8,384 bases of DNA from contig CALDNG010000284.1 of NCBI GenBank assembly GCA_937915285.1, positions 1 through 8,384 of the forward strand, in the 5' to 3' direction. Below are positions 1 through 6,475 of this stretch, piece after piece. The first letter of the stretch is position 1. Every line of letters begins with the position of its first letter. The position numbers and the translations under genes are program-made. The stretch comes from an uncultured Desulfomonile sp. GTDB lineage: Bacteria > Desulfobacterota > Desulfomonilia > Desulfomonilales > Desulfomonilaceae. The notes under the pieces are model-generated. The model saw only the letters and a program-made list of their open reading frames with translations. It did not search any database and was not told the origin of the DNA.

Positions 1-11
1 AAACCTACCAT
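1..11 (-). CDS. Possible start of a further minus-strand gene, cut by the window edge
   Basis: On the minus strand an ATG at 11-9 is preceded by AGGAG (18-22) at a spacing of 6 bases, which is ideal Shine-Dalgarno geometry. Only three full codons (Met-Val-Gly) fit before the window ends, so nothing can be said about the product. It would lie about 95 bases after the photolyase stop and in the same direction, so it could be co-transcribed with it. The claim rests only on the ribosome binding site; a chance match is quite possible. Confidence 0.42.
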
Positions 12-106
12 AGCCTTCTCCTGGTAACCTGTAATTTTTTTGGAAACGCCAAAAAAGTTGCAATCCATCCATTCGTCATATCGGACAAATCAAAGATGAC
101 AGAATA

Positions 107-1780
107 CTAGAAATTTCGCTTGTGTTTCAAGTCAACAATTGCCGTGGGGCTCAATGCCTCCCCTCGGGCAAGCGTCTTGGAAACAAGCCTGAATACTGCC
201 CTGTCCATTTCCTTCCTGGATTTGTCTCTTTTTGACAACGAAGACATCACCACACTCAACCGGACATTTTTCTTCAACCTTTCAGAATGTCGATCTAAAT
301 AGGCCCAGTACAGGTTAGTGACAGGACAGTCGTTCGAAGGATTGAAGGCGCAGGAACCGCAATAGTCGCTCATCCTGTTTATATAGGCCGATCCAGCAAC
401 GTAAGGCTTCGTAGTCATGAAGTCACCAAGCGCATACAGACCCATACCAAAGACGTTGGGCTCAACCACCCAGTCATAGGCGTCCTGATAGGCAACCCAA
501 AACCAGTCCGTAAGCTGACGGGGACAGACATCAAGTAAGGCTCCGAAATTGCACAGAATCATCAGCCTCGTAATGTGATGGCTATAGGCCTCGTTCCAGA
601 CATCATTGATTACCGAGTCCAGACAGTTGAAACCGGATTTTTCTCCCCAATAAACCGGTGGGAGTTCCTCAAAGGAATCCATAAAATTAGGGGACACCCC
701 TGCCTCGCAGTTCCATTTCGAGCCTTCTGATTTCAAGGAATACCGACCGCACGACTCAGCGTCACTGGCTACAAACTTGGTCCCGAAACGGTCATCCCGG
801 AATCCATTAGTATACTCATGACAATGACGGACATATTCCCTCCAACCCAGCACCTGCCTTATAAAACCTTCCTTGGAGGGTAAGTCTATGTCGAGTTCCC
901 AGACGTCTCTCACCAGACGCTGAGGCGCCAGACGATTGATGTTCAATAGAGCAGATATCCTGGTGTGAAAGAGACCTGATGACTCGGTAGACATGGCATC
1001 TTCGTAAGGGCCAAAATTCTCCATGCAGTTGTTGATGGCCCAGGACCACAAGGAATTGGCATCGTCAATCGTGCATGGTAAAGAGTTTAGATCAAGTTTG
1101 CCAGGATGATGACCGAAGCTACTCTCTATGATGCCGCCCACTTCGTTTTTTATGTCACTGGATGGGAAAAGCGGTTTCGATGGAGCTGGTGGCGTGCCCT
1201 TCCACGGCCGTCTGTTTTCGGAATCAAAACTGTATTTGCCGCCAACAGGCTTGCCCTGGAACATGAGGATGTCTGTGGCCTTACGCGATGCCCTGTAAAA
1301 GGAATCCATCCGGGGTTTTCCGTCTGGCTTCAATGTTTTCCGAAACAGTTCCGATGATGTTAGCCAACCGCTATGCGGCTTCATCCGCAAGGCGCCCCCA
1401 TCGACCAAAGGCCTGAGATCCTCCCTCAATTCCCTTTCCGCAGGCTCACAGACACTCACAATACCCAATTCACCGATCAGTGGCGCAAGCAGGCTTGAGT
1501 AGCGGTCTTTGCCAAAAATATATTTTATGCAGACCCCGCGCTTCGCCTGTTCAAGCGCAAAATGCCGCATGTTCGCCAGTATAATAGCCAGCTTTTGTTT
1601 GTGGTACGGGCGTTGCGCAGGTTTCCAAGCGTTTTCAATCATGATGAACCCGATGTTGCGGGGATTTTCATCTGCCATAGACGCATCCACCTCTCCCAAC
1701 TGATCGTATGGAACATAGGCCCAACGTCTGTTCCCCGGGGCAGGATTGACTCCTTGAAGCGCGCTTATGAAGATACTCAT
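107..1780 (-). CDS. Iron-sulfur cryptochrome/photolyase (FeS-BCP, prokaryotic (6-4) photolyase family)
   Basis: The 557-residue protein belongs to the deoxyribodipyrimidine photolyase-related family (type member PhrB of Agrobacterium). These enzymes carry FAD, a ribolumazine-type antenna and a [4Fe-4S] cluster, and use blue light to reverse (6-4) pyrimidine photoproducts. Residues about 1-135 form the Rossmann-like antenna domain, containing VPYDQL (23-28) and RPYHKQKLA (57-65). The helical FAD domain follows, with FIRQVLGWREYVR at 306-318. Predicted cluster ligands are Cys386, Cys474, Cys477 and Cys485. The Cys386-to-Cys474 spacing of 88 residues is what I recall for PhrB. His401-His402 sits where PhrB has its repair histidines. 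The Cys477-Cys485 loop is about five residues shorter than in PhrB, and the stretch between GWREYVR and PPVYWG (about 319-379) is longer, which fits a separate subclade. Start: ATG with GGTGA 7 bases upstream; an in-frame stop lies 24 bases upstream of the ATG. Repair activity versus photoreceptor function cannot be settled from sequence. Confidence 0.93.
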   Translation of the reverse strand: MSIFISALQGVNPAPGNRRWAYVPYDQLGEVDASMADENPRNIGFIMIENAWKPAQRPYHKQKLAIILANMRHFALEQAKRGVCIKYIFGKDRYSSLLAPLIGELGIVSVCEPAERELREDLRPLVDGGALRMKPHSGWLTSSELFRKTLKPDGKPRMDSFYRASRKATDILMFQGKPVGGKYSFDSENRRPWKGTPPAPSKPLFPSSDIKNEVGGIIESSFGHHPGKLDLNSLPCTIDDANSLWSWAINNCMENFGPYEDAMSTESSGLFHTRISALLNINRLAPQRLVRDVWELDIDLPSKEGFIRQVLGWREYVRHCHEYTNGFRDDRFGTKFVASDAESCGRYSLKSEGSKWNCEAGVSPNFMDSFEELPPVYWGEKSGFNCLDSVINDVWNEAYSHHITRLMILCNFGALLDVCPRQLTDWFWVAYQDAYDWVVEPNVFGMGLYALGDFMTTKPYVAGSAYINRMSDYCGSCAFNPSNDCPVTNLYWAYLDRHSERLKKNVRLSVVMSSLSKRDKSRKEMDRAVFRLVSKTLARGEALSPTAIVDLKHKRNF

Positions 1781-1832
1781 CAGTAGATCACCAATGGGAC
1801 GTCACTACCTGCGCCCCCCTCAATAGCCATTC

Positions 1833-1860
1833 AATTTAAGATGTAATTTTCATTCAGCAA
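1833..1860 (-). promoter_or_regulatory. Candidate promoter of the photolyase gene
   Basis: On the minus strand TTGCTG (1855-1860) and TAAATT (1833-1838) are separated by 16 bases. They match the sigma-70 consensus at 3 and 4 of 6 positions. The site would place the transcript start about 45 bases before the photolyase ATG. The match is modest. It is the best pair I see between the terminator at 1937-1976 and the gene, which is a space that should hold a promoter. Confidence 0.35.
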
Positions 1861-1882
1861 ATGCGGGCGGATGAAAGCACTT

Positions 1883-1903
1883 ACGATTGAGCGCGTACGA
1901 TTG
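1883..1903. repeat. Direct repeat ACGATTG, two copies with a 14-base period
   Basis: ACGATTG occurs at 1883-1889 and again at 1897-1903. The pair lies about 23 bases upstream of the candidate -35 element of the photolyase gene, where an activator would bind. No known regulator site was recognised, and a 7-base repeat can arise by chance. Confidence 0.3.
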
Positions 1904-1936
1904 CCGCATGCTGTAGATTAAAATAATTTGCTTTTC

Positions 1937-1976
1937 AAAAGATAAAAAGACGGAACTGATTCCCTAGTTCCGTCTT
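1937..1976 (-). terminator. Rho-independent terminator of the small-protein unit
   Basis: Arms 1966-1976 and 1947-1957 form a perfect 11-base-pair stem (AAGACGGAACT with AGTTCCGTCTT) around an 8-base loop. Read on the minus strand the stem runs straight into TTTTT, then ATC and TTTT. The opposite side has no T-run, so it works only for minus-strand transcription. It lies 67 bases after the stop of the 62-residue protein and upstream of the photolyase gene, so it separates the two units. Confidence 0.9.
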
Positions 1977-2006
1977 GCGATTATAATCCCCTGATACAGT
2001 CTATTT

Positions 2007-2036
2007 TTGACTTTTTTAGTAGCTGTCTCATAAAAT
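2007..2036 (+). promoter_or_regulatory. Candidate plus-strand (antisense) promoter
   Basis: TTGACT (2007-2012) and TAAAAT (2031-2036) are separated by 18 bases; each matches the sigma-70 consensus at 5 of 6 positions. Transcription would begin near 2043 and run antisense through the whole 62-codon gene and its leader. There is no plus-strand gene downstream, so the product would be an antisense RNA if the promoter is used. The region is AT-rich, which raises the rate of chance matches. Confidence 0.4.
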
Positions 2037-2043
2037 TTTTTCG

Positions 2044-2232
2044 CTAGGCCGCAACGACATCATCCTCTATAGGCCATCGGCCCTGATTCAGCCAGCGTAC
2101 AAGTGATGCGTCTATAGCGTCTTCGAAAACGTCGCAGCGTGAGGCTATCTCTTTGAAAGATAGGCCCTGCTTAAGCATGAAGTGTATATTTTCAGGGGTC
2201 ATACGGACTCTGTAACCTTCCATCTCGAGCAT
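2044..2232 (-). CDS. Small helix-turn-helix-like protein of unknown function
   Basis: I do not recognise this 62-residue protein. It has no signal peptide or membrane segment. Residues about 24-48 (LSFKEIASRCDVFEDAIDAS followed by LVRWL) have the spacing of a helix-turn-helix: a first helix, a short turn around Cys33-Asp34, and a second helix. The tail is acidic. That the gene is real is supported by its expression signals: ATG with AAGGAG 6 bases upstream (CTCCTTTT at 2239-2246 on the plus strand), a consensus-like promoter at 2378-2407 and a clear terminator at 1937-1976. A later in-frame ATG at codon 4 has no better site. It follows lon by 354 bases but appears to be its own unit. A small DNA-binding regulator or antitoxin-like protein is possible; no toxin partner is visible. 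Confidence 0.75.
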   Translation of the reverse strand: MLEMEGYRVRMTPENIHFMLKQGLSFKEIASRCDVFEDAIDASLVRWLNQGRWPIEDDVVAA

Positions 2233-2286
2233 GACTATCTCCTTTTACGCTATAATAATTCCAATACTATTATTAGTTTGTTGAGG

Positions 2287-2325
2287 GGTTCCTAAGTTCC
2301 ATGGCGGAACCAATAATTTTTCCGC
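2287..2325 (-). promoter_or_regulatory. Leader with two mutually exclusive hairpins
   Basis: One hairpin pairs 2320-2325 with 2304-2309 (GCGGAA/TTCCGC, 10-base loop). The other pairs 2306-2311 with 2287-2292 (GGTTCC/GGAACC), with a smaller alternative of 2306-2310 with 2296-2300. Both need the bases 2306-2309, so only one can form at a time. They sit in the predicted 5' leader of the small gene, about 55 bases from its start codon. That they act as a switch is inference; no known riboswitch class was recognised. Confidence 0.35.
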
Positions 2326-2377
2326 TGTTTCGATTAAGGAACTGTTAACGTTTTACAAAGACCTCACATAGCGTTTC

Positions 2378-2407
2378 AGTATAATTTTTTTACAGCCGAT
2401 GTGTCAA
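2378..2407 (-). promoter_or_regulatory. Strong sigma-70-like promoter of the small gene
   Basis: On the minus strand a perfect TTGACA (2402-2407) is followed after 18 bases by TATACT (2378-2383, 5 of 6). The spacer contains a run of seven A. It is the best promoter in the window. Transcription would start near 2371, giving a leader of about 140 bases before the ATG at 2232. Confidence 0.72.
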
Positions 2408-2414
2408 CAAAAAT

Positions 2415-2429
2415 CCGAATAATATTTGG
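2415..2429. repeat. Near-palindrome just upstream of the small gene's promoter
   Basis: CCGAATA (2415-2421) and TATTTGG (2423-2429) form an inverted repeat around one central base, with one mismatch. It ends 7 bases from the -35 element, a place where a regulator could bind. No regulator family was assigned. Confidence 0.3.
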
Positions 2430-2499
2430 AAGTAATGTTCTATTAAGTTGAGGATATACAACGGGAAAGCTAGTAATAGATGCCTCTTCGCTCCGTATT

Positions 2500-2522
2500 T
2501 TTCCTATCATGGTTATAGGAAA
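2500..2522. repeat. 8-base-pair inverted repeat downstream of lon
   Basis: TTTCCTAT (2500-2507) and ATAGGAAA (2515-2522) form a perfect stem with a 7-base loop, about 65 bases after the lon stop. Neither strand has a T-run after it, so it is not a classical Rho-independent terminator. It could protect the lon mRNA 3' end or be an operator. Confidence 0.4.
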
Positions 2523-2586
2523 TGTATCCATTATTTAGCCTAATCCAGCACACACAGTTCCCCCAAAAAAAGCTGAATCATCCCTA

Positions 2587-4992
2587 TTACTGTCTCAAGT
2601 AGAACGACTGGTGTTCGGCCATTGCCTCAGGACTAAGGACTGTAATCTGCATCTCCGGAAAAGCTATTCTAAGCACTTCATCCATGTGCTCAACCGGCAT
2701 TATGGAAATGCCGTCACGAATCATTTTGGGAACTTCTTTTAGATCTTTTTCGTTCTCTTTGGGAATCACCACTCTTCTGATCAATCCTCGTTTTGCTGCC
2801 AGGAGTTTTTCCTTGAGCCCTCCGATAGGAAGGACGCGCCCTCTCAAGGTAATCTCACCGGTCATGGCAAGGTCATGCGGGAATGATTGTCTTGTCAAAG
2901 CAGAAAGGATGGCAGTAGTTATTGTAATGCCGGCAGACGGACCGTCCTTGGGTGTGGCCCCTTCCGGCACATGTATGTGAATATCCAGTTTGTTGTAGAA
3001 ATCGGCCTTGATTCCTAAACCCCATGCTCTTGAACGAACATAGCTCATGGCCGCCCGGGCTGATTCCTGCATCACTTCACCGAGTTTACCGGTTACTGTC
3101 AGTTTCCCTGAGCCGGGCATGAGGGCAACTTCTACTGTTAATATCTCGCCACCAACCTCTGTCCAGGCTAGTCCAGTGGCTACGCCAATCTTGTCATTAC
3201 CTTCCTTGACACCGTAGCGGAACTTGGGAACGCCCAGGTAATGGCCCACATCGCGGGATTCAATCCTGATGCTCTCCATGGCAGACCCACTTACCACCTT
3301 GCGGGCAAGCTTACGGCATATCTTGGATATCTGTCTCTCAAGGTCACGAACACCGGCCTCCCGTGTATAGCGGCGGATGATACGGATGATTGATTTCCTT
3401 GAAAAAGATATCCTTTCAGCAGTCAACCCGTTTGATGTTATCTGCTTCGGTACCAGAAAACGTTCCGCTATCCTCAATTTCTCAATTTCCGTGTAGCCCG
3501 CAAGCCTGATTATTTCCATACGGTCCTGCAAAGGAGCCGGTATGCCGTGAAGGGTATTGGCCGTAGTGATAAACATCACCTGAGATAAATCGTAATCCAC
3601 ATCCAGGTAATGATCATTGAATGTATGATTCTGTTCCGGATCAAGGACTTCGAGCAAAGCTGCCGATGGATCACCCCTGAAGTCGGTGCTCATCTTGTCG
3701 ACCTCATCCAGAAGCATGACAGGATTAATGGTTTGAACCTTTTTCATGCTCTGAATGATTTTTCCCGGCAATGCCCCGATATAGGTCCTGCGGTGTCCTC
3801 TTATTTCCGCCTCATCCCTGACACCACCGAGGGAAATCCTCACAAATTCTCGACTGGTAGCCCTGGCAACCGATTTGGCAAGGGATGTCTTACCCACACC
3901 CGGAGGACCAACCAGGCACAATATCGGACCCTTGGATTTTTCGACCAGTTGTTGAACGGCAAGGTATTCGATTATCCGCTCCTTGACTTCCCTGAGACCG
4001 TAGTGGTCTTCGTCAAGTATCTTCTGCGCAGCCTCAATATTGATTTTGGTGTCCGATTTTTCAGACCATGGGAGAGCTAGAAACCAGTCTATGTAATTTC
4101 GTGAAACTGTAGCCTCTGCAGACATCGGAGACATCATTTTCAGCTTCCGGATTTCCTTGCTAACCTTTGTTTTAGCCTCTGCAGGCAGATTCTTTGCTGA
4201 AAGTTGCTCCTCCAGTTCTGCTATTTCATTCTTGAAATCGTCCTTTTCTCCCATCTCCTTCTGAATGGCGCGCATTTGCTCATTCAGGTAATAGTCCTTC
4301 TGGCTCTTCTCCATCTGCTTTTTGACGCGGTCACGGATCTTTTTCTCGATCTCCGCAATCTCGATCTCGCTCTGCATAAGCTCCAGAAGGCGCTCTATCC
4401 TGTCCTTCACAGAAGGCTTTTCAAGTAGACCCTGTTTGTCCTCGATTTTCAGGTTCAACTGACCGATGATAGTGTCGGCCAGTCGCCCAGGGTCTGAGAT
4501 GGTTCTCACCGCAGTAACAAATTCCTGAGGGGTTTTCTTGTTATGGGCCAGATAGTTTTCGGCCACATTTTTAAGGCTTCGGACCAGGGCCTGCATTTCA
4601 ATTTCGCGGCCTCGGCTTTCGTCCTTCATCGCTTCAACTTCAACCTTGAAGAATTCCTCGCCTTCCACGAATCTCCTGATGCAACCACGTTGACGGCCTT
4701 CTACAAAAACCTTGAGAGTATTATCCGGAAGTTTCAGTAACTGGATGATCTGGGCAATGGTCCCTATTTCAAAAATATCCGCTTGCTCGGGGTTCGTCTG
4801 CTGGGCATTCCGCTGCGAGGCCAGAAAAATCATCCTGTCGTTCTTCATGGCCGTTTCCAGGGCCTTGATTGACCGGTCCCGGCCAACAAACAATGGAACC
4901 ACCATGGACGGGAAAACAACTATGTCTCTCAGGGGCAGGAGAGGCAGCACGCTGACCTGTAATTCAGGATCTTCTTTCTTCGAGAAAAACAT
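2587..4992 (-). CDS. lon: ATP-dependent protease Lon (LonA)
   Basis: Lon is a soluble cytoplasmic AAA+ serine protease that degrades misfolded and regulatory proteins. From the ATG at 4992 it has 801 residues, close to the usual LonA length. Numbered from this ATG: N-terminal substrate-binding domain about 10-205, coiled-coil region about 205-300, Walker A GPPGVGKT at 362-369, Walker [10 protein letters not shown] at 425-433, and the C-terminal protease domain with catalytic Ser686 in DGPSAG and Lys729 in GGLKEK. The Ser-Lys spacing of 43 equals that of E. coli Lon. The reading frame also opens with a TTG at 4995-4993 just before the ATG. AAAGG (5001-5005) lies 8 bases from the ATG but only 5 from the TTG, so ATG is preferred. 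That ribosome binding site overlaps the clpX stop codon, so the two genes are very likely co-transcribed and translationally coupled. No separate heat-shock promoter was seen in the 10-base gap. Confidence 0.98.
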   Translation of the reverse strand: MFFSKKEDPELQVSVLPLLPLRDIVVFPSMVVPLFVGRDRSIKALETAMKNDRMIFLASQRNAQQTNPEQADIFEIGTIAQIIQLLKLPDNTLKVFVEGRQRGCIRRFVEGEEFFKVEVEAMKDESRGREIEMQALVRSLKNVAENYLAHNKKTPQEFVTAVRTISDPGRLADTIIGQLNLKIEDKQGLLEKPSVKDRIERLLELMQSEIEIAEIEKKIRDRVKKQMEKSQKDYYLNEQMRAIQKEMGEKDDFKNEIAELEEQLSAKNLPAEAKTKVSKEIRKLKMMSPMSAEATVSRNYIDWFLALPWSEKSDTKINIEAAQKILDEDHYGLREVKERIIEYLAVQQLVEKSKGPILCLVGPPGVGKTSLAKSVARATSREFVRISLGGVRDEAEIRGHRRTYIGALPGKIIQSMKKVQTINPVMLLDEVDKMSTDFRGDPSAALLEVLDPEQNHTFNDHYLDVDYDLSQVMFITTANTLHGIPAPLQDRMEIIRLAGYTEIEKLRIAERFLVPKQITSNGLTAERISFSRKSIIRIIRRYTREAGVRDLERQISKICRKLARKVVSGSAMESIRIESRDVGHYLGVPKFRYGVKEGNDKIGVATGLAWTEVGGEILTVEVALMPGSGKLTVTGKLGEVMQESARAAMSYVRSRAWGLGIKADFYNKLDIHIHVPEGATPKDGPSAGITITTAILSALTRQSFPHDLAMTGEITLRGRVLPIGGLKEKLLAAKRGLIRRVVIPKENEKDLKEVPKMIRDGISIMPVEHMDEVLRIAFPEMQITVLSPEAMAEHQSFYLRQ

Positions 4993-5003
4993 CAATTATA
5001 CCT

Positions 5004-6257
5004 TTACGATGCAGTTTCAGCCTCTTTTTCGAACACAAGTATGCAGGGAGAACTCGAGTAAATGACTTCTTCGTTAACTATAACTTCCTGCAGATTCTTG
5101 TACTCAGGCAATTCATACATTATGTCGAGCATTGCAGCTTCGAGGATGGAACGTAGCCCTCTGGCGCCCGTCTTTCTTCTGAGGGCTTCTGAGGCTACAG
5201 CCTTCAAAGACTCATCCGTGAATCTTAGTTTAACATGCTCAAAACCGAAGAGTTTCTTGTACTGCTTCACCAGCGCATTCTTGGGTTCGAGCAGTATTCT
5301 CATGAGGGCTTCTTCATCAAGTTCGTGAAGGGTGGCGGCGACGGGAAGCCTGCCCACAAACTCCGGGATAAGACCATAATGGATGAGGTCTTCCGGCTGT
5401 ACAAGTTCCAGGACATTCATGTCCTCCTGGTTCTTGGGGCCACCAATCTGGGCATTGAATCCCATGGACTTCATATTCATCCGCTGGTGGATTACCTTGT
5501 CCAAACCCACAAAAGCGCCACCGCAGATAAAAAGTATATTTGTGGTGTCTACCTGAAGGAACTCCTGCTGGGGATGCTTCCTGCCACCCTTGGGCGGAAC
5601 ATTCGCCATGGTTCCTTCTATTATTTTCAGCAGCGCCTGTTGAACACCTTCACCGGAAACATCACGGGTAATACTAGGGTTCTCTGTCTTTCGGGATATC
5701 TTGTCTATTTCGTCTATGTATACTATCCCTCTGCAGGCCCTTGAAATATCATAGTCGGCGTTTTGGAGAAGGGTCAGTATTATGTTTTCAACGTCCTCTC
5801 CGACATAGCCCGCCTCGGTAAGGGTAGTGGCGTCCGCTATCGCAAAAGGAACATTAAGGATTCTCGCAAGTGTTTGCGCAAGAAGAGTCTTTCCCGAACC
5901 GGTCGGACCAATCAGTAAAATATTGCTTTTCTGAAGCTCAACCCCATCAAGATCCGGCTTGGAATCAATACGCTTATAATGGTTGTGCACAGCGACTGAA
6001 AGAATCTTCTTGGCCTGTTCCTGGCCGATGACATATTCATCAAGCAGACGCTTAATCTCAGAAGGATTGGGAATTTTGGATTTGGCGCGTCCTAATTCTT
6101 CTTTCTCGTATTCTTCGGCTATGATCTCATTGCAAAGTTCGATGCACTCATCACAAATGTACACCGTCGGACCTGCAATGAGTTTGCGGACCTCGTCCTG
6201 ACTTTTTCCGCAAAACGAACAGTATAAAGAAGAAAAATTACCTTTTCTAGCCGCCAT
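5004..6257 (-). CDS. clpX: ClpX, ATP-dependent unfoldase of the ClpXP protease
   Basis: ClpX is a hexameric AAA+ ring that recognises tagged proteins, unfolds them and threads them into ClpP. From the ATG at 6257 it has 417 residues, a normal length. The N-terminal zinc-binding domain has Cys13, Cys16, Cys35 and Cys38. The AAA+ core has Walker A GPTGSGKT (117-124), the pore loop GYVGE (150-154), Walker [10 protein letters not shown] (178-186), the RKH loop (226-228), an MGF loop (265-267) in place of the ClpP-docking IGF, the arginine finger region GRLP (302-305) and sensor-2 GARGLR (364-369). An in-frame TTG at 6272 would add five residues, but GGAGG (6263-6267) lies 5 bases before the ATG and would then be inside the gene, so ATG is chosen. 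A 217-base spacer with a candidate promoter separates it from clpP, so clpX may be partly independent of clpP. Confidence 0.98.
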   Translation of the reverse strand: MAARKGNFSSLYCSFCGKSQDEVRKLIAGPTVYICDECIELCNEIIAEEYEKEELGRAKSKIPNPSEIKRLLDEYVIGQEQAKKILSVAVHNHYKRIDSKPDLDGVELQKSNILLIGPTGSGKTLLAQTLARILNVPFAIADATTLTEAGYVGEDVENIILTLLQNADYDISRACRGIVYIDEIDKISRKTENPSITRDVSGEGVQQALLKIIEGTMANVPPKGGRKHPQQEFLQVDTTNILFICGGAFVGLDKVIHQRMNMKSMGFNAQIGGPKNQEDMNVLELVQPEDLIHYGLIPEFVGRLPVAATLHELDEEALMRILLEPKNALVKQYKKLFGFEHVKLRFTDESLKAVASEALRRKTGARGLRSILEAAMLDIMYELPEYKNLQEVIVNEEVIYSSSPCILVFEKEAETAS

Positions 6258-6267
6258 GAATGCCTCC
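6258..6267 (-). promoter_or_regulatory. Shine-Dalgarno that decides the clpX start
   Basis: GGAGG at 6263-6267 on the minus strand is 5 bases from the ATG at 6257-6255. It falls inside the longer reading frame that opens from TTG at 6272, and so argues that the shorter 417-residue ClpX is the real product. Confidence 0.85.
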
Positions 6268-6295
6268 GTCAAACGTGCCCATCTGTTTTTAGTCA

Positions 6296-6318
6296 GGGTT
6301 GAGTGGGCAACTCAACCC
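6296..6318. repeat. Perfect 9-base-pair hairpin in the clpX leader
   Basis: GGGTTGAGT (6296-6304) and ACTCAACCC (6310-6318) form a perfect stem with a 5-base loop, 39 bases upstream of the clpX ATG. On neither strand is it followed by a T-run, so it is not a classical terminator. If the promoter at 6383-6412 is used, the hairpin lies in the clpX 5' leader. It could be an RNA stability or processing element, an attenuating structure, or a DNA operator. Confidence 0.6.
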
Positions 6319-6382
6319 ATTATGATAATTTATGTCTAACCAGCGCAAACGCAACATCAGTGCCGTAAAATGACTCACCGTA

Positions 6383-6412
6383 ATTATATCGCCAGGTAGC
6401 CGCAGCAGTTAA
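6383..6412 (-). promoter_or_regulatory. Candidate promoter for clpX-lon
   Basis: On the minus strand TTAACT (6407-6412, 4 of 6) is followed after 18 bases by a perfect TATAAT (6383-6388). Transcription would begin near 6376, giving a leader of about 120 bases that contains the 9-base-pair hairpin. It would let clpX and lon be expressed apart from tig-clpP. Confidence 0.5.
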
Positions 6413-6475
6413 CCAGCCTTAAACCGAATCTGAGCGCCTGTCCACGGCAAATGCGTAACATGCCAAAAGCCCTGT

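Larger units (their letters stand above)
2233..2586 (-). other. Intergenic region between lon and the small gene, with a long leader
   Basis: This 354-base AT-rich stretch holds no convincing gene. In the direction of transcription it contains a T-run after the lon stop (2566-2572) without a clear stem, an 8-base-pair hairpin (2500-2522), a near-palindrome (2415-2429), a promoter (2378-2407), and a leader of about 140 bases with alternative hairpins (2287-2325). An AT-rich inverted repeat follows (TAATAAT at 2253-2259, ATTATTA at 2269-2275), 6 bases upstream of the extended Shine-Dalgarno of the small gene. Confidence 0.7.

Noticed and set aside
36..56. TTTTTTGG/CCAAAAAA inverted repeat after the photolyase gene
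   Set aside because: The stem is mostly A-T and no T-run follows it beyond the stem itself, so it does not qualify as a terminator; probably low-complexity sequence.
2273..2302. Nine-residue leader peptide in the small gene's leader
   Set aside because: ATG at 2302 opens a short frame, but there is no Shine-Dalgarno and no run of one amino acid as in attenuation peptides.
2551..2572. Terminator directly after lon
   Set aside because: There is a T-run, but the bases before it do not form a convincing GC-rich stem.
3610..4080. 156-codon plus-strand open frame
   Set aside because: It is opposite the Lon AAA+ domain, where the minus-strand frame is strongly conserved; no independent evidence of coding.
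5235..5744. 169-codon plus-strand open frame
   Set aside because: It lies entirely opposite clpX, encodes no recognisable family and has no supporting start signals; it is a shadow of the real gene.
6384..6461. 25-codon minus-strand open frame in the clpP-clpX spacer
   Set aside because: The upstream AGGG is a weak and distant ribosome binding site, the peptide has no recognisable features, and its stop overlaps the candidate -10 of clpX. A chance frame is more likely.
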